Source of the DNA: an uncultured Oscillospiraceae bacterium
GTDB taxonomy: Bacteria > Bacillota > Clostridia > Oscillospirales > Oscillospiraceae
Direction: 5' to 3'
Assembly: GCA_910577525.1 (NCBI GenBank)
Contig: CAJTLI010000031.1
Coordinates: forward strand, 1-25,743
DNA length: 25,743 nt
Numbering within the stretch: the first letter of the stretch is position 1; each line of letters begins with the position of its first letter. Below, piece after piece: positions 1-8,100 of this stretch. The notes beneath the pieces are model-generated. The model did not search any database. It saw only the letters and a program-made list of their open reading frames with translations, and had not been told where the DNA came from. The position numbers and the translations under genes are program-made.

Positions 1-39
1 TGATAAGGTCTCCGCTTTCTTTCAACATAGCCAGATTTC

Positions 40-339
40 CTATGTTCTAATTCGGAAGTAATAGCAGCGGAAGGTTCGCGCTTTCGATAGCTGCTCTTGC
101 AGGGGCTGGATACTGGCTTCATCTATCACTCCGCTGAAGCTGCTGGGGTGCAGGTAGAGATCCTGCCGGTCTTTGACGGCTGTATCACAGCTTCCATTGC
201 CTCCCAAGGTAACCGCCCACCCCAGCTCTTGAAACAGACGGCGGCTTTCCTCTTTGAATGCGGCTCTGCCGACATCGCTTGACCAGCCTGAGTTGTAGCA
301 GTTGGTACGGATGCGAAAATATACTTTCCGATACGCCAT
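40..339 (-). CDS. Small hypothetical protein of a mobile-element remnant
   Basis: A 99-residue protein with a clear AAGGAGGAGG ribosome binding site about 8 bases ahead of its ATG, so it is probably a genuine gene. I do not recognise a family. The N-terminus (MAYRKVYFRIRT) is basic and aromatic, and the rest is mixed and soluble, with no signal peptide, membrane segment or cysteine cluster. It lies in the lower-GC left part of the window next to a broken serine recombinase, so it is best read as cargo or an accessory gene of an integrative element. A hairpin (368-423) lies just upstream of its start. No function can be assigned. Confidence 0.6.
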   Translation of the reverse strand: MAYRKVYFRIRTNCYNSGWSSDVGRAAFKEESRRLFQELGWAVTLGGNGSCDTAVKDRQDLYLHPSSFSGVIDEASIQPLQEQLSKARTFRCYYFRIRT

Positions 340-367
340 GTTGATCCCTCCTCCTTGCTATTGAAAT

Positions 368-423
368 AAAATCACCGCTCTCGGTCCACCGGATAGCTTC
401 CGGCAGGCGAGAGCGGCGATTTT
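368..423. terminator. Long imperfect hairpin, possible bidirectional terminator
   Basis: The 16-base arms 368-383 and 408-423 are complementary with a single G-U position. A second small hairpin (CCGGA...TCCGG) lies in the loop. The arms begin with AAAA and end with TTTT, so a U-run follows the stem on either strand, as in a bidirectional intrinsic terminator. It sits directly upstream of the small minus-strand gene and may insulate it from transcription arriving from the recombinase side, or be an element-end structure. Confidence 0.5.
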
Positions 424-641
424 CTGCGTCTTGGATCTTATGGGGATAGCGAGTTTACTCCGTCTGCAAAAGGCGGATCTTGCATCTTCGGTGCGTAATT
501 TTTTTGAAACGGGAGGCTGTTTTGAAAAACCGAACTTTTTTCTTCTTAAATTTCCGTATCTCAGCATTTCCGGCGGTATTACGCGATTTTATTTTGCTAT
601 TTTTGGACTGCATCTCGGTTATCTACACAAGGTTTCCCGAT
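424..641. other. Gene-free AT-rich stretch before the recombinase fragment
   Basis: About 220 bases between the hairpin and the first codon with recombinase similarity. It has several T-runs (for example near 499-505 and 535-542) and clearly lower GC than the rest of the window. The reading frame of the recombinase stays open back to about 480, but the roughly 54 residues it would encode are hydrophobic and low-complexity and do not look like the resolvase or recombinase domains that should precede the zinc ribbon. I see no convincing gene, RNA or repeat here; it is likely the scar where the 5' part of the recombinase gene was lost. Confidence 0.45.
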
Positions 642-1460
642 ACCCACCCCGCCATCATTGACCGGGAGACTTTCGCCCTCGTCCAAGACCTCCGGCAACA
701 CCGCCGCAGGCCAGATCGTACCGGCATCGTGAGTATGTTTTCTGGCTTGCTCTACTGTGCCGACTGTGGTGAGAAGCTGTATTACAGCAGTACCAATAAC
801 TATAAGCGAGAGGGAGCTTTCTTCTTCTGTTCCAGCTATCGTAAAAATTCCAGTGTATGTTCTGCTCACTATATTCGGGAACGTACCGTGGAGCAGTTGG
901 TGTTAGAGGGCCTGCAAAGGCTGTTGTGGTACATCCAGGTCTATGAAAAGCGGTTTGCTCAGGAGCAGATGGAACGGTTTGGACTGCGAGAGAAAAAGGA
1001 GTTGACCGCCAGGGGCCGGGAGTTGGACAAGGCCAAACAGCGGGTGGTGGAGATTGACCAGCTTATTCAGAAAAGCTATGAGGACATGAGCAAGGGCTTG
1101 TTATCCGAGGAACGCTTTGCCACGCTATCCATGTCGCTGGAAGCCGAACAGAAGCAGTTGAAAGCGGCGATTCCTGAAATGGAAATCAGCTTGGAGGCCA
1201 CCACGGATAGGGCCGCTGACTTGCAGCGGTTCATTGATCGGGCCAGACAGGTGACACGGCTGACGGAGCTGACGCCTGAAATCGTTAACGAGTTCATTGA
1301 GAAAATCGTGGTATCCAAGCCCGACAAGCTGAACGGCAAGCGCCATCAGAGGGTGGACATCTATTACAACACCATCGGCCTGTGGTGTGCCCCATCCCCG
1401 GAAGAAATGGAGAAGCTGTTCCAGAAACATCTTTCAGGCCAGCGTAAAAAGACGGCGTAG
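642..1460 (+). pseudogene. Large serine recombinase, 5'-truncated (C-terminal part only)
   Basis: The open frame from about 642 encodes the last ~270 residues of a large serine (resolvase-type) site-specific recombinase. In order there are the end of the 'recombinase' domain (THPAIIDRETFALVQ), a recombinase zinc beta-ribbon with cysteines in CADC and later SVC, a long charged coiled-coil region, and a C-terminal DUF4368-like segment (EFIEKIVVSKP...IDIYYN). The N-terminal catalytic domain with the nucleophilic serine (about 150 residues) and most of the DNA-binding recombinase domain are absent, so the product cannot recombine DNA. Such enzymes move integrative conjugative elements and some phages of Firmicutes and usually sit at the element edge, which fits the change in GC here. 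No start codon with a ribosome binding site is evident. Confidence 0.85.
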
Positions 1461-1509
1461 CCATAGCTACACCGTCCCAATAGATAGAATTTCTTTACAG
1501 GTTAGCCGA

Positions 1510-1542
1510 AAGGCCGACACTTCTTTACGGAGTGTCGGCCTT
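1510..1542 (+). terminator. Intrinsic terminator after the recombinase remnant
   Basis: A perfect 12-bp stem (arms 1510-1521 and 1531-1542) with a 9-base loop. A T-rich tract follows a little further on (1551-1555). It lies 50 bases past the recombinase stop and ahead of sleL, so it probably marks the end of the mobile-element transcript and separates it from the host gene. Confidence 0.6.
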
Positions 1543-1652
1543 GTGCGGGCTTTTTGCGTATATTGCCAGAGGGGCCGCGGGACAGGCCTCCTTTTGCCGC
1601 CGCCGGGAATAGAATGGGATATCCGGGCAAGCACAACAGGAGGGTAACTACC

Positions 1653-2927
1653 TTGGAACTGTATGTTGTAAAAAGCGGCGACACCATTCATCGGATTGCT
1701 CGCCGGTTTTCCACACCAGCGGATGACATCATCTTTGCCAACCAGCTGCAAAACCCCAATGTCCTGTCAGTGGGTCAAGCGCTTATCATCCCGAACACTC
1801 AGACCCGCTCCACAGTGAGCCGCGGCGATACCCTGTATTCCATTGCGCGCAGGCATGGCGTAAGCCTCCAGCGTCTCTTGGCGGCGAATCCCGAGATTGC
1901 CAATCCCAACCGCATTTACCCCGGACAGAAAATCGTCATTCCGGCCGATGGACGGCAAATGCGGGAGATCATCGTCAACGGCTACGTGACCGACGCCGCA
2001 GACAGCACGCTGAACGCCACCCTTCCCTACCTGACGTTCCTCTCGCCTTTTTCCTACCGTTCCGATCTGTTCGGAAACCTGACGCCCACCTTCAGCCTGA
2101 ACATCACGCTCTCCGCCGGACAGCGCACGGCAAATCTTCTCACCCTTACAAACCTTCAGGAAGCCGGTGGGTTCTCCAGCCAGATTGCCCACGCCATTCT
2201 GACCGATCCGGCCGTACAGGACAAGTTTTTGGAAAACGCGGAGGCTTTGCTGGGGCAGGGCGGCTGGTACGGCGTGAATGTGGACTTTGAGTATATCTAC
2301 CAGTTCGACCGGGAGAGCTACAATCAATTCCTGCGCCGTCTCACAGAGCGGATGCACCAGCTGGGCTGCATTGTGGTGACCGCGCTGGCGCCCAAACTCT
2401 CAGACAGCCAGCAGGGACTTCTGTATGAGGCCCACGACTATGCCTTCCACGGACAGACTGTGGACTATGTTGTTCTCATGACCTATGAATGGGGCTATAC
2501 ATACGGACCGGCCATGGCGGTGGCGCCCCTCGACAAGGTGCGTCAGGTGCTGGACTACGCTGCGCAGGTCATGCCGGCGGGACGCATTCTCATGGGCGTC
2601 CCCAACTACGGCTATGACTGGACGCTGCCCTTCGCCCAGGGCACGGCGGCACGCTCCCTGTCCAACGTTGAGGCCGCCGCTCTGGCCGGACAGGTGGGAG
2701 CCGCCATCCAGTACGATCAAACGGCGCAGTCCCCCTTCTTCCGCTACTACGGCGGAGACGGCAGGCAGCACGAGGTCTGGTTTGAGGATGCCCGCAGTCT
2801 CCGGGCCAAATACGCACTGGTAAATGAATACGGCCTTGGCGGCGTGAGCTTTTGGAATCTGAACAACCTGTTCCGTACAAATTTTATCGTGCTGGAGTCC
2901 ATGTTCAACGTGGAAAAGGTGCTGTGA
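1653..2927 (+). CDS. sleL: LysM-GH18 spore-cortex-lytic glycosidase (SleL/YaaH-like)
   Basis: A 424-residue protein. Two LysM peptidoglycan-binding repeats occupy about residues 3-46 (YVVKSGDTIHRIARRF...) and 52-95 (STVSRGDTLYSIARRH...). A glycoside hydrolase family 18 barrel follows from about 103 to 420, with the catalytic signature as VNVDFE (Asp211, Glu213); the first acidic residue of DxxDxDxE is Asn, as in several SleL proteins. SleL/YaaH enzymes are N-acetylglucosaminidases that cut muramic-lactam-containing spore cortex at germination, and have no signal peptide because LysM directs them to spore layers. I chose the TTG start at 1653 because AGGAGGG lies 8 bases upstream and the LysM starts at once; an ATG at 1554 lacks a ribosome site and would add an unrelated arginine/proline-rich leader. 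It implies a spore former. It converges on the Lar-like gene across a shared hairpin. Confidence 0.87.
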   Translation: MELYVVKSGDTIHRIARRFSTPADDIIFANQLQNPNVLSVGQALIIPNTQTRSTVSRGDTLYSIARRHGVSLQRLLAANPEIANPNRIYPGQKIVIPADGRQMREIIVNGYVTDAADSTLNATLPYLTFLSPFSYRSDLFGNLTPTFSLNITLSAGQRTANLLTLTNLQEAGGFSSQIAHAILTDPAVQDKFLENAEALLGQGGWYGVNVDFEYIYQFDRESYNQFLRRLTERMHQLGCIVVTALAPKLSDSQQGLLYEAHDYAFHGQTVDYVVLMTYEWGYTYGPAMAVAPLDKVRQVLDYAAQVMPAGRILMGVPNYGYDWTLPFAQGTAARSLSNVEAAALAGQVGAAIQYDQTAQSPFFRYYGGDGRQHEVWFEDARSLRAKYALVNEYGLGGVSFWNLNNLFRTNFIVLESMFNVEKVL

Positions 2928-2938
2928 CCGCATGTCCA

Positions 2939-2982
2939 GCCGAAGAGAGGGCCGGGGCTGTTGCCCCGGCCCTCTCTTCGGC
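2939..2982. terminator. Perfect 20-bp hairpin between convergent genes
   Basis: Arms 2939-2958 and 2963-2982 are perfect reverse complements around a TGTT loop. The hairpin starts 11 bases after the sleL stop and ends 7 bases before the stop of the minus-strand Lar-like gene, so it can end transcripts from both sides. No long T-run follows on either strand, which makes it unusual for a classic intrinsic terminator, but the stem is very GC-rich. Confidence 0.65.
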
Positions 2983-2989
2983 TCTTACG

Positions 2990-3214
2990 TTACTCCCCAG
3001 GTCCAGGGTATATGACCTTCCTGAGGTTCCAGTTGACCGCCGCCCTCCGGGCGGCGTCCTGACGCTCGGCCTCGTTTTTATAAGAAAGCTCCGCCGTATG
3101 GGCCCCGCAGTACACGCATTGGACATACAGGCACCAGCCGCCCTCCTCCTCGATACAGCCTACGCTGCCGCAGCAGGGGCAGTCCGCCAAATCGATCCCC
3201 TCAAACTGATCCAT
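2990..3214 (-). CDS. Lar-like restriction-alleviation zinc-ribbon protein
   Basis: A 74-residue acidic protein with two CxxC pairs (CPCCGS near residue 13 and CVYCGA near 34) followed by an alanine/arginine helix ending in AVNWNLR. This layout (CPxCG ... V.CxxCG ... A...WN.R) is that of the Lar restriction-alleviation family (PF14354), small zinc-binding proteins common on phages and mobile elements; the founding Rac-prophage Lar lessens type I restriction. Whether this one does so is unknown. I chose the ATG at 3214 because the GGGGAGAGAGG purine stretch lies directly upstream; a TTG seven codons earlier is possible. It is the last gene of the minus-strand run, 43 bases after the DUF2971 gene, and may be co-transcribed with it. 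Confidence 0.6.
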   Translation of the reverse strand: MDQFEGIDLADCPCCGSVGCIEEEGGWCLYVQCVYCGAHTAELSYKNEAERQDAARRAAVNWNLRKVIYPGPGE

Positions 3215-3257
3215 CCTCTCTCCCCTTTCAAACAAGCCCTCATACCGCCGCGATTTT

Positions 3258-4094
3258 TCAGTTAATCAGGCTGCGCAGCGGGCAGTCGGACAGAGATACC
3301 CGGTCCGTCAGCCCGTCCAGCCCGTTATCCCGCAGGTAGTCCAGAAAAATAGCGGGAGACTGCGTGGAATCCGGCCCGATGATAATTTCCTCAATCAGAT
3401 CCTCCAGACCGATGCCGATCTCCCCGCACATGGCCTTCAAGTCCAGGGGATAATACTTTTTGATCCGCTCCTTGGTGACGTGATAGCAGGGCCGCACGTC
3501 AAACTCCGACTTCTCAAAGGGGGACACCACCAGGCGCATCTCATACTCCGAGGAGAAGGAGGGGTGCTTGAAGGACACCGAACAGGCCCAGGCGTCCCGC
3601 ATGACTTTTCTCACCGCCGGGCTGTCCGCCGACAGCGCCGCCCCGCTTCTGGCCAGAGCGCAGAACACCTCCACCATGGGGTGGCCGCTCATGTCGTCCC
3701 GGTAAAACACCGCCTGGAGAGAGAGGGCCCCTCTGGCCAGCTGCTGCAAATAGCTCCGCCGCAGGGCGATGCAGGCCCCCCGGCCCCGGTTGCCGTACCG
3801 CTCCCACTGGGCGGCGTCGTCCCGGTGGAAGGAAAAACAGGCGGCGAAGGCGGAGTACTCCTTTTTGACCTCCTCCCGGAACAGGGCCCCGACCTGCCGG
3901 GCCTGGTCCTCCCTGCCCTCCTGGGCCAGCCGGTCCGTGACGGCGGCCCCCAGCCGGTTCATGAAATGGCGCATCTCAGCCGAGTCGTTCATGTTCAGCA
4001 CGTTGTTGACCCGGAGCTGGGCACAGCGCAAAATACCGTCCACCGCCTGAAAATCGGTGTAGTGATAGAGGATTTTCCGCTTCTGCTGGTCCAT
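3258..4094 (-). CDS. DUF2971 family protein
   Basis: A 278-residue soluble protein with the hallmarks of DUF2971. An N-terminal LYHYTDFQAVDGIL segment is followed by LRVNNVLNMNDSAEMRHF, then FAACFSFHRDDAAQWERYGNRGRGACIAL near residues 83-110, and a later conserved SEYEMRLVV. The His-Tyr-Thr, Asn-Asp-x-x-Glu and Gln-Trp-x-x-Tyr motifs are the family's most conserved residues and suggest an enzyme pocket, but to my knowledge the biochemical role is not established. A GGGGGAGGG ribosome site lies about 4 bases before the ATG. The gene begins 28 bases after the SLH gene's stop and precedes a Lar-like gene, so it may be the third member of the M60/SLH transcription unit or part of an inserted accessory pair. 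Family identity fairly sure, function not. Confidence 0.75.
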   Translation of the reverse strand: MDQQKRKILYHYTDFQAVDGILRCAQLRVNNVLNMNDSAEMRHFMNRLGAAVTDRLAQEGREDQARQVGALFREEVKKEYSAFAACFSFHRDDAAQWERYGNRGRGACIALRRSYLQQLARGALSLQAVFYRDDMSGHPMVEVFCALARSGAALSADSPAVRKVMRDAWACSVSFKHPSFSSEYEMRLVVSPFEKSEFDVRPCYHVTKERIKKYYPLDLKAMCGEIGIGLEDLIEEIIIGPDSTQSPAIFLDYLRDNGLDGLTDRVSLSDCPLRSLIN

Positions 4095-4122
4095 GCTTCC
4101 CTCCCCCGTTCCGCCCGGCGCT

Positions 4123-5160
4123 TTACGGGTCCCCCGCCACGTTCCGGCAAAACCGCATCAGAATGGTGGCCACCTCCGCCCGGGTGGCGGAGCCCCCGGG
4201 GATGAGCGTGTTGTTTCCCACGCCGCTGATAAGCCCCGCCTTGACGGCCCAGGCCATGGCGTCCCGGGCGTAGGGGCTGATCCGGCTTCCGTCCCGGTAG
4301 GCGGACAGGTCCGCCCGTCCGCTCACGTCAAAGCCCTTGTACTGAGCGTAGCGGTAGAGGATGGCCGCCATCTGCTCCCGGGTGATGGTGTCGTCCGGGG
4401 CAAACCGGCCGTCGCTGTAGCCGTTGACCACGCCGCAGGACGCCGCCCAGGCCACCCCCTCGGAGTAATATTTTCCCGCCGCCACGTCGGGGAAGCTGGA
4501 GGCCCCCGCCGCCGGGCTGCCCTCGTAACGGTGGAGGATGGTGACAATCATCCCCCGGTTTGTGGTGAGGGAGGGGCTGAATTTGCCGTCCCCCGTGCCG
4601 TTCATCATGCCGTGCTCATAGACGTAGGCCACCGCGTCGTAAAACCAGTTGCCCTTCTTTACGTCGGTGAAGGACATGGGTTCGGCGGGGACAGCGGAGG
4701 TACTGCTCCCCTCCACCACGGCCACGGCGCCGAAGCTGGCCTCCGTGGTGCCGCCCGGGTCCAGGTCCAGCAGCTTCAGGCCGGCGGCGGATGTCACAGT
4801 GAACCCCCGGCCCGCCGTCAGGGTACCCAGCGGGATGGCGTCCCCCTGGTTCAGGTTTTGCTTTGACGTGACATAGAGGGTAACGCTGTTTCCCGCTGTG
4901 CTGTAGGTGGCGTAGACGCCCTGTCCGGACAGGGCGCCGTCAAACTGGAAGCCCGCCGGGGCCTGGTCCAGAATCAGGGTGATCTGGACGGCGTTCCGGC
5001 TTCCGGACACCCCCCGGATACTGACCGTTTGGCTGGCGGCCATCCCGCCGCTCACCTGAACCCAGGGGGAAACGCCCTCCGCCTCCGCCGCTGCCGCGGG
5101 CGGCAGCAGCGCCGCGGCCAGGGCCAGAGCCAAAACCACAGAAATGATCCGTTTCATCAT
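4123..5160 (-). CDS. SLH-domain surface protein with cohesin-like N-terminal domain
   Basis: A 345-residue exported protein. The signal peptide covers about residues 1-25 (KR, then a Leu/Ala core ending AAAA). Residues ~28-150 form a predicted all-beta module with segments such as AVQITLILDQAPAGF, NSVTLYVTSKQNL and AIPLGTLT, a pattern resembling cohesin or related carbohydrate-binding folds. Three S-layer homology domains follow at about 165-214 (FTDVKKGNWFYDAVAYVYEH), 222-275 and 286-341. SLH triplets bind pyruvylated secondary cell-wall polymer and tether proteins to the Gram-positive wall. The AGGAGG site overlaps the stop of the upstream M60 protease gene (10-base gap), so the two are almost surely co-translated. 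That makes this the likely wall anchor of the dockerin-bearing protease. The cohesin reading is inference; the SLH assignment is secure. Two adjacent ATGs (5160, 5157) are both possible starts. Confidence 0.88.
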   Translation of the reverse strand: MMKRIISVVLALALAAALLPPAAAAEAEGVSPWVQVSGGMAASQTVSIRGVSGSRNAVQITLILDQAPAGFQFDGALSGQGVYATYSTAGNSVTLYVTSKQNLNQGDAIPLGTLTAGRGFTVTSAAGLKLLDLDPGGTTEASFGAVAVVEGSSTSAVPAEPMSFTDVKKGNWFYDAVAYVYEHGMMNGTGDGKFSPSLTTNRGMIVTILHRYEGSPAAGASSFPDVAAGKYYSEGVAWAASCGVVNGYSDGRFAPDDTITREQMAAILYRYAQYKGFDVSGRADLSAYRDGSRISPYARDAMAWAVKAGLISGVGNNTLIPGGSATRAEVATILMRFCRNVAGDP

Positions 5161-5170
5161 CCCATCCTCC

Positions 5171-8100
5171 TCACTGCTGCACGCCTTCGCCCGTCAGGGC
5201 GATCTGGGGCAGGGTTTCCAGCTCCGGGAAGCTGGTCCACAGCGTCTGGCTGGTCACGCGGGCGCTGGCGCTGCTGTTGGGGTCGTCGGTGCGGCGGAGC
5301 ACCGCCCGAAGCTCCATGGGCCCCTCGCCGGTGACGCCCGCCTGGGCGTTAAGCGCCTTTTCCGCCTCCAAATCGGGCACAAAAATCCAGAAGCCGTCGC
5401 TGATGTCGCTCACCGCCCCGTCGGCGGGAATCTCCGCGAAGAGCAGGGCGTAGCCGTTCATGTTCCGCTCAACCTGGGTCACGCCGTTCTCCTCCTGGGC
5501 CTCGGCGGTGGTATTATAACGGGCCTGGATCTCCACCGTGTTGTACACCGGGTCTCCCCGGTAGGTTCCCACGATTACCAGAGCCCCCGCCGGAATCATG
5601 CCGCCCGCGTAGTAATAGGGCCGCTCCAGCCTGCCCACATGGGCCCCGCCGTTGAAATCAATCCGGTCGCCGGGGTAGTCCAGCAGCTCCACCTGCGCCC
5701 CGGCGGGCAGGCCGGTGATGCTGATCTCCGCCGCGTCATAGGTCCAGATGCGGGTGTCGCCGGGAGCCGCCCCCGGCTTGGTGAAGTAGGCCAGGCCGCC
5801 GCTCACCGGTCCCAGCGCCGCCTGCCGCCACTCCGCCGCGTCCGGCCCCTTGATCCGGACGGTGCAGCCGCTCAGCTCCCCGCCCGTCACCTTCAGCCCT
5901 GTGACCTGGACGGCCCCGCCCGTCATGGTAACGGCGGTCTCGCCGCCCGAACGGTCCACCCTGTAGAGGCTGGGGGAGATGGTCTTGTCGTAGGCCACGC
6001 GCACCTCGCCGGCAAAGGCCTCCCGGCCCACATTGCCCAGCTTATCCACGGGGACCACGGAATAGGTATAGGTCAGGTTGTTGGCCGCGCCCAGGTCGTC
6101 GGTGTAGCTGTTCCCGGCGGTAAAGCCGATGGCCGTCCCGTTCCGGCGGACCTCATAGCCCAGAATGGAGCTGTCGCCCCCCTGGACGGTGAGGACGGCC
6201 TTGTTCTCCTGAACCGAGACGGACAGGGAAACCGTTCCCCCGAAGGCCCTGCCCCCGGCCAGCCGGTAGGCGTAGGACCCGTCGTCCAGATACCAGACCG
6301 CCCGGGGCTCCTGGGGATGGGCGGCCAGCGCGTTCCGCACCTCCTGGCTGAGGGTCAGGCCCCAGCGGGTGAAGAACTGGGAGAGGTCCCGCCCCGCCAC
6401 ATCGGAGGCGATGAGGGCCACCCGCTCGTCATAGGACCGGCCCGCGTACGCGCCCGATTTCCACTGGGTGAAGAAGCGGTTGTAGAAGTCCAGCGGCTGG
6501 CCGGCTCCGTCATAGGCCAGGTGGAGCTGCCAATACATCCCCAGCTGGACAAACACGTTCCCGGCGGACCCGGGCCGCCCCTCGGCGGTCTTGGCGCGGA
6601 TGGACTGCCAGATATTGCTGTTGGTCAGCCGGGTGTTCTGGAGCATGGAACCGCCGTCCCAGGCCTGCACGGCCAGGGCGTAGATGTTGTTGGTGATCTC
6701 CGCCTTGCCCAGCTTGTCCATATTGTGGCCGATCTCATGGGCGATGCCCCAGCCGAACAGGCCGTTGGGCTCCCCCTGGCCGGTGTAGGACACAGGCTTG
6801 CCCGACATGAGCCCGGCTGTTGACCCGTAGCCCACGCCGATGTGGTTCCCGGCGGCGTACATGAAGGCCCCGGCGAACATCCGCATATAGCGGATATTCT
6901 GGCGGGTGGTCATGGGATAGCGGTAGCTGTCCGGCCTGGCCCCTCCGGCAGGGACGATGCCCTGGACCTGATTGGCCACATAGAGCTCATCCTCCCAGGC
7001 CAGCACGTCCTGATACATGGTCTCCGCCATGGCCTCCGCCGAGCCGCCGATCCCCTTCAGTCCGCTCAGCGCCTGGCTGGCCGGGATGGACAGCAGGATG
7101 CTGGGGGTGGAGATCTCGGTGACGTTGCGCACGTCGGCCCCCAGGCCGGACCCTGTGCCCAGCGCCGCCGCATAGGTCTGGAGCTGGGACACATAGCGGC
7201 TGATTGCCTCCCGGCGGGCGGATTCGCCCATGTCATACCAGCCGGACAGCTCCAGTACAGGCACCGTGAAGGTGTTCCCATCCCCCCGGACCTGAATCTT
7301 CACGGCCTCGGGCCGGCTTCCGGCGTAGGTCAGGTACAGCGGCCCGCCCCGCTCGTCGGTGAGGGCACCGATCTTGGGCACGGTGATGTAATTGCGCCCG
7401 TTGACCAGGCGGACGGCCCCTCCCCGCCACACGCCCGACTCCCCGTAGAACTGGGTGGGCACCACGTATACCGGCTCATCCCCCGGCAGACAGGCGTATA
7501 CCGCCACCGTGGCCCCCGCCCGGGCGGACACGCCCAGGGGCTGGAGGTCGCTGGCGCCCTGGCCGTAGGCGCTGTCCCGCCCGGAGCCCCGGCTCTGGAA
7601 GTCGCTCTTCACCAGGCCCAGGGCGGAGCTGTCCTGATTCAGCAAAGCGCCGGCCAGGGCCAGCTCGTCCTTCAGGCGGGTCAGATCCAGATAGAAGTCC
7701 GCCCTGGCCTCCAGCCGCTGGGAGAGGGCGGCCACGGACGCCGCCGTCACGCCGGGCTTCACCGCGGTGAAGCTCCCGTCGGTGAACAGGGCGGCAATCT
7801 CCTCCGCCAGGCTGTCGCTGCGGTAGAAGGCCATCTCGGACACGCTGACCCGGCAGCCGTTGCCCTCCCGCTCGTTCAGGGTGATGGACAGCTCCTTTAC
7901 CCCCTTCAGCAGGGGGAAGGTGAGGGCCAGATAGTTCTTGTTGGGGTCCATGGGCTTGGCGGAGTACAGGGTCTGGGGTAAAATTACCTCCCCCGCGCTG
8001 TTTTTGGCGGTGATCGTGTAGGTATTCAAGGCATATTTGTGATTTCCGCCCAGATAGGGCACCAGGATGGCGTAGTTCATGTCCTGGGGCTCCTTGAAGG

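Noticed and set aside
40..339. YFRIRT occurring at both ends of the small hypothetical protein
   Set aside because: The codons differ between the two copies, so it is not a DNA repeat; probably chance or low-level composition.
480..641. Extra N-terminal ~54 codons in frame with the recombinase
   Set aside because: Hydrophobic, low-GC and without similarity to resolvase or recombinase domains; no ribosome site. Treated as scar DNA.
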